Source: an uncultured Myxococcales bacterium (GTDB lineage Bacteria; Myxococcota_A; Polyangia; Nannocystales; Nannocystaceae). Taken from it: a DNA stretch of 32,341 bases. The position numbers and the translations under genes were made by a program. This document shows, in pieces, positions 31,174-32,341 of the stretch. Below the pieces are notes generated by a model, which saw only the letters and a list, made by a program, of their open reading frames with translations, was not told the DNA's origin and did no database searches. The DNA is taken from the NCBI GenBank assembly GCA_902826865.1, contig CADEGN010000049.1, positions 1 through 32,341 of the forward strand. The letters are read 5' to 3'. Position 1 is the first letter of the stretch, and each line of letters opens with the position of its first letter.

Positions 31174-32341
31174 ATGGCACGAGTCGTATCCGCGCAGCCG
31201 GTGCACGCCCCCTCAGGACGTGACGAAATTGGCGGGTGGCGCCTCATCCGCGAGCTGTCTCGCGGTGGCATGGGTCAGGTATGGAAGGCGATTCGTGAGA
31301 CCGGCGTAGGCCAATCGAAGTTGGGGGCGCTCAAGCTTCCGCTGGTCCATGCCTTAACCGAGCCCAACCGCGTCGAGGCGTTCAAGGCCGAGGCCCGGCT
31401 CACGATGAAGCTCGACCACCCCAACGTGGTCAAGACCATCGATGCCGGGGTCGATCGCGGCATCCCATTCATGGTGATGGAGTGGGTCAACGGCGTGGAT
31501 CTTGCGGAGTTCTTGCGGAGCCTTCGCAAGCATGCCCCGCTCGCGATCGATGTCGGCGTTCACATCTTCTCGGAGTTGCTGTTGGCGTTGCGCTACGCCC
31601 ATGGTCGACGGATCGCTGGGCAAAAGCTCGGCATCATTCATCGCGACATCAAACCGAGCAACGTGATGATCAGTGCTGAGGGATCGGTGCTGGTGACCGA
31701 TTTCGGCATTGCCCACGTGGCCGGCGAGCGCTCAAGCGACAATGTTCGCGGCACCTTGCGTTACATGGCGCCCGAGCATTGGATGGGGCGGCCCAGTCAA
31801 GCCTCCGATCTGTACTCGTTGGGTCTCATCTTCACCGAGTTGCTCGACGGACGAATCGTTTACGATGGTCTTTCGCACGACGAGATTATCGCGGCGAAGA
31901 TGTCCGGAAAAATCGCGCCATGCCGGCGCAGCGAGGTTCCGCCGCAGATCGAGGCGATTCGGGTGGCGCTGTTGCAGGCGGACGAGCACAAGCGGCCGCA
32001 GACAGCCGACGACGTGCTTTCGATGCTGGAGCTCGCGCCGCCGTTTCGTAAGTCGACGACGCAGTTGCAGAAGCTGTTTGCGCTGCTGTTCGCGGACGCT
32101 GCCGGGCGATCGGGCTATACGGAGGTGCTGGGTCCGGCGATCACCGCCCGGCTCTCCCCCGAGCTCGCGGCGATGTTCGCTGCGGTCGAGGCGATGCGGA
32201 TCCAGGGGCTCGCACCGGATCCTCAGCTCGAGCGCGCGGTCGCGGCCCGCTTCGAGGCAGAGGCGCAAGGGGGACCATCGCCACCGGGCGGAGCACCAGC
32301 GGGCGGAATGCACGGCGGAGCACCAGCGCCCGCGATGCACG
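31174..32341 (+). CDS. Hanks-type serine/threonine protein kinase (3' end outside window)
   Basis: 389 codons are visible and the frame runs off the right edge. The ATG at 31174 follows GGAG at 10 nt. The kinase domain spans residues 22-290. Key motifs are the P-loop 'ELSRGGMGQVW' (27-37), 'GALKLPL' with ATP-anchoring Lys54, Glu73 in 'FKAEARL' as the likely salt-bridge partner, the catalytic loop 'HRDIKPSN' (156-163, Asp158), 'DFG' (176-178) and 'APE' (199-201). All catalytic residues are present, so it should be active. The HRD motif with an Arg suggests activation-loop control. After the domain comes a 70-residue helical stretch and the beginning of a Gly/Ala/Pro/Met-His repeat linker. Such linkers lead to a membrane helix or sensor domain in myxobacterial kinases. 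Confidence 0.95.
   Translation, partial: MARVVSAQPVHAPSGRDEIGGWRLIRELSRGGMGQVWKAIRETGVGQSKLGALKLPLVHALTEPNRVEAFKAEARLTMKLDHPNVVKTIDAGVDRGIPFMVMEWVNGVDLAEFLRSLRKHAPLAIDVGVHIFSELLLALRYAHGRRIAGQKLGIIHRDIKPSNVMISAEGSVLVTDFGIAHVAGERSSDNVRGTLRYMAPEHWMGRPSQASDLYSLGLIFTELLDGRIVYDGLSHDEIIAAKMSGKIAPCRRSEVPPQIEAIRVALLQADEHKRPQTADDVLSMLELAPPFRKSTTQLQKLFALLFADAAGRSGYTEVLGPAITARLSPELAAMFAAVEAMRIQGLAPDPQLERAVAARFEAEAQGGPSPPGGAPAGGMHGGAPAPAMH

Overview
The window is high-GC bacterial DNA whose gene content points to a myxobacterium (Myxococcota), probably of the Nannocystis/Plesiocystis/Haliangium side. The pointers are many lipoproteins with Cys-, Asp- or Gly-rich tails, FG-GAP repeat proteins, a carboxypeptidase-regulatory-domain/TonB-dependent receptor, a myxobacterial-type ECF sigma factor, a Hanks-type Ser/Thr kinase and very large TPR proteins. 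This placement is inferred from gene style, not from a phylogenetic marker.

Layout. Positions 1-256 fold into a dense set of helices with GAAA loops and look like a structured RNA, possibly of the HEARO/omega-RNA type. It is followed directly by an unrecognised 209-aa ORF and an FG-GAP lipoprotein (257-2198, + strand). A minus-strand cluster (2202-6304) holds a TonB-dependent receptor, a membrane-anchored Pro/Lys-rich protein that appears frame-disrupted, and proC. A 16/17-bp tandem repeat (6400-6530) separates proC from a translationally coupled pair, a Cys-rich lipoprotein and a CxxC-array protein (6576-8068). A ComEA-like HhH protein and a LolA-like lipoprotein follow on the + strand, then a minus-strand outer-membrane-type protein.

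The metabolic core (11110-13590) is a thiolase plus a LeuA/HMGL-type acyl-CoA condensing enzyme in one operon. After it come a thioredoxin-like protein, an M50 membrane protease with a clear terminator, an S9 peptidase, a divergent CrtC/AttH-like protein and an 1,824-aa TPR protein. Next are a one-helix membrane protein and a ThiE carrying an unusual C-terminal domain that may bind DNA. A tRNA-Arg(UCG), an Asp/Ser-rich lipoprotein with perfect 9-bp repeats, and a membrane protein ending in a pseudopilin-like domain follow.

From about 27.3 kb the DNA looks rearranged. It contains a short FG-GAP fragment, a gmx1-type sigma factor followed at once by a TPR module without the expected kinase domain, and a tail-to-tail junction near 29.32 kb where both the TPR gene and an opposing lipoprotein gene lose their 3' ends. 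The right end holds a secreted/membrane protein and the start of a Ser/Thr kinase that runs off the window.
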